A model generated the notes under the pieces. That model made no database searches. It was not told where the DNA came from and saw nothing but the letters and a program-made list of their open reading frames with translations. Source: Anaerolineae bacterium (GTDB taxonomy: Bacteria > Chloroflexota > Anaerolineae > Anaerolineales > UBA11858). From it: a stretch of DNA of 6,384 bases. Position numbers and translations under genes: made by a program. This document shows positions 6,361 through 6,384 of this stretch, one piece after another (position 1 is the stretch's first letter; each line of letters begins with the position of its first letter). The DNA lies in the NCBI GenBank assembly GCA_003694235.1, contig RFKO01000210.1:1-6384 (forward strand), written 5' to 3'.

Positions 6361-6384
6361 CTACACCAGCACTTCCTCTTCCAC
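6361..6384 (-). CDS. Possible C-terminal end of a leftward gene (3' partial fragment)
   Basis: Read on the minus strand from the window edge, seven codons encode VEEEVLV and are followed by TAG at 6363-6361. A bidirectional terminator lies about 30 bases further on. Position and acidic tail fit the end of a gene convergent with the cytochrome, but seven codons carry almost no statistical weight and the function cannot be seen. Confidence 0.25.
   Translation of the reverse strand: MEEEVLV

Overview
The window comes from a GC-rich bacterial genome with tightly packed genes. It carries no rRNA, tRNA, CRISPR array, insertion sequence or other mobile element that I can recognise. The GC bias, the ABC exporter pair, a sensor kinase without an input domain and a membrane-anchored multiheme cytochrome would fit an environmental, possibly anaerobic lineage such as Chloroflexota (Anaerolineae-like). 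That placement is a weak inference from gene content and not a taxonomic assignment.

Layout. (1) Positions 1-3464, plus strand: two translationally coupled ABC exporter half-transporters, the first cut at its 5' end by the window edge. Each has a membrane domain followed by an ATPase domain. Their motif differences are complementary: an Asp replaces the catalytic Glu in the first, and the signature is LSVGQ in the second. This predicts a heterodimer with one degenerate and one active ATP site. (2) Positions 3486-5244, minus strand, convergent with the exporter pair: a two-component system in the order histidine kinase then OmpR/PhoB-type response regulator, the two genes overlapping by 8 bases. 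A TATAAT box lies just upstream of the kinase. (3) Positions 5281-5673: the only long stretch without a gene, and more AT-rich. It holds the kinase promoter, a candidate plus-strand promoter, a leader able to fold into nested stems, a strong Shine-Dalgarno with an ATG that opens only a short signal-peptide-like stretch, a clear hairpin terminator, and a candidate promoter for the next gene. (4) Positions 5674-6294, plus strand: a small membrane-anchored c-type cytochrome with five CXXCH haem-binding motifs, distantly like NapC/NirT/NrfH, followed by a very strong terminator. (5) Positions 6361-6384: possibly the last seven codons of a minus-strand gene running in from the right.

How they may work together. 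The two exporter subunits should form one transporter of unknown substrate. The kinase and regulator form a phosphorelay whose targets are not visible here; the neighbouring exporter or cytochrome are possibilities only. The cytochrome would sit in the membrane with its haems outside and pass electrons between the quinone pool and an extracytoplasmic partner. The least explained DNA is the 5340-5570 leader and terminator unit.
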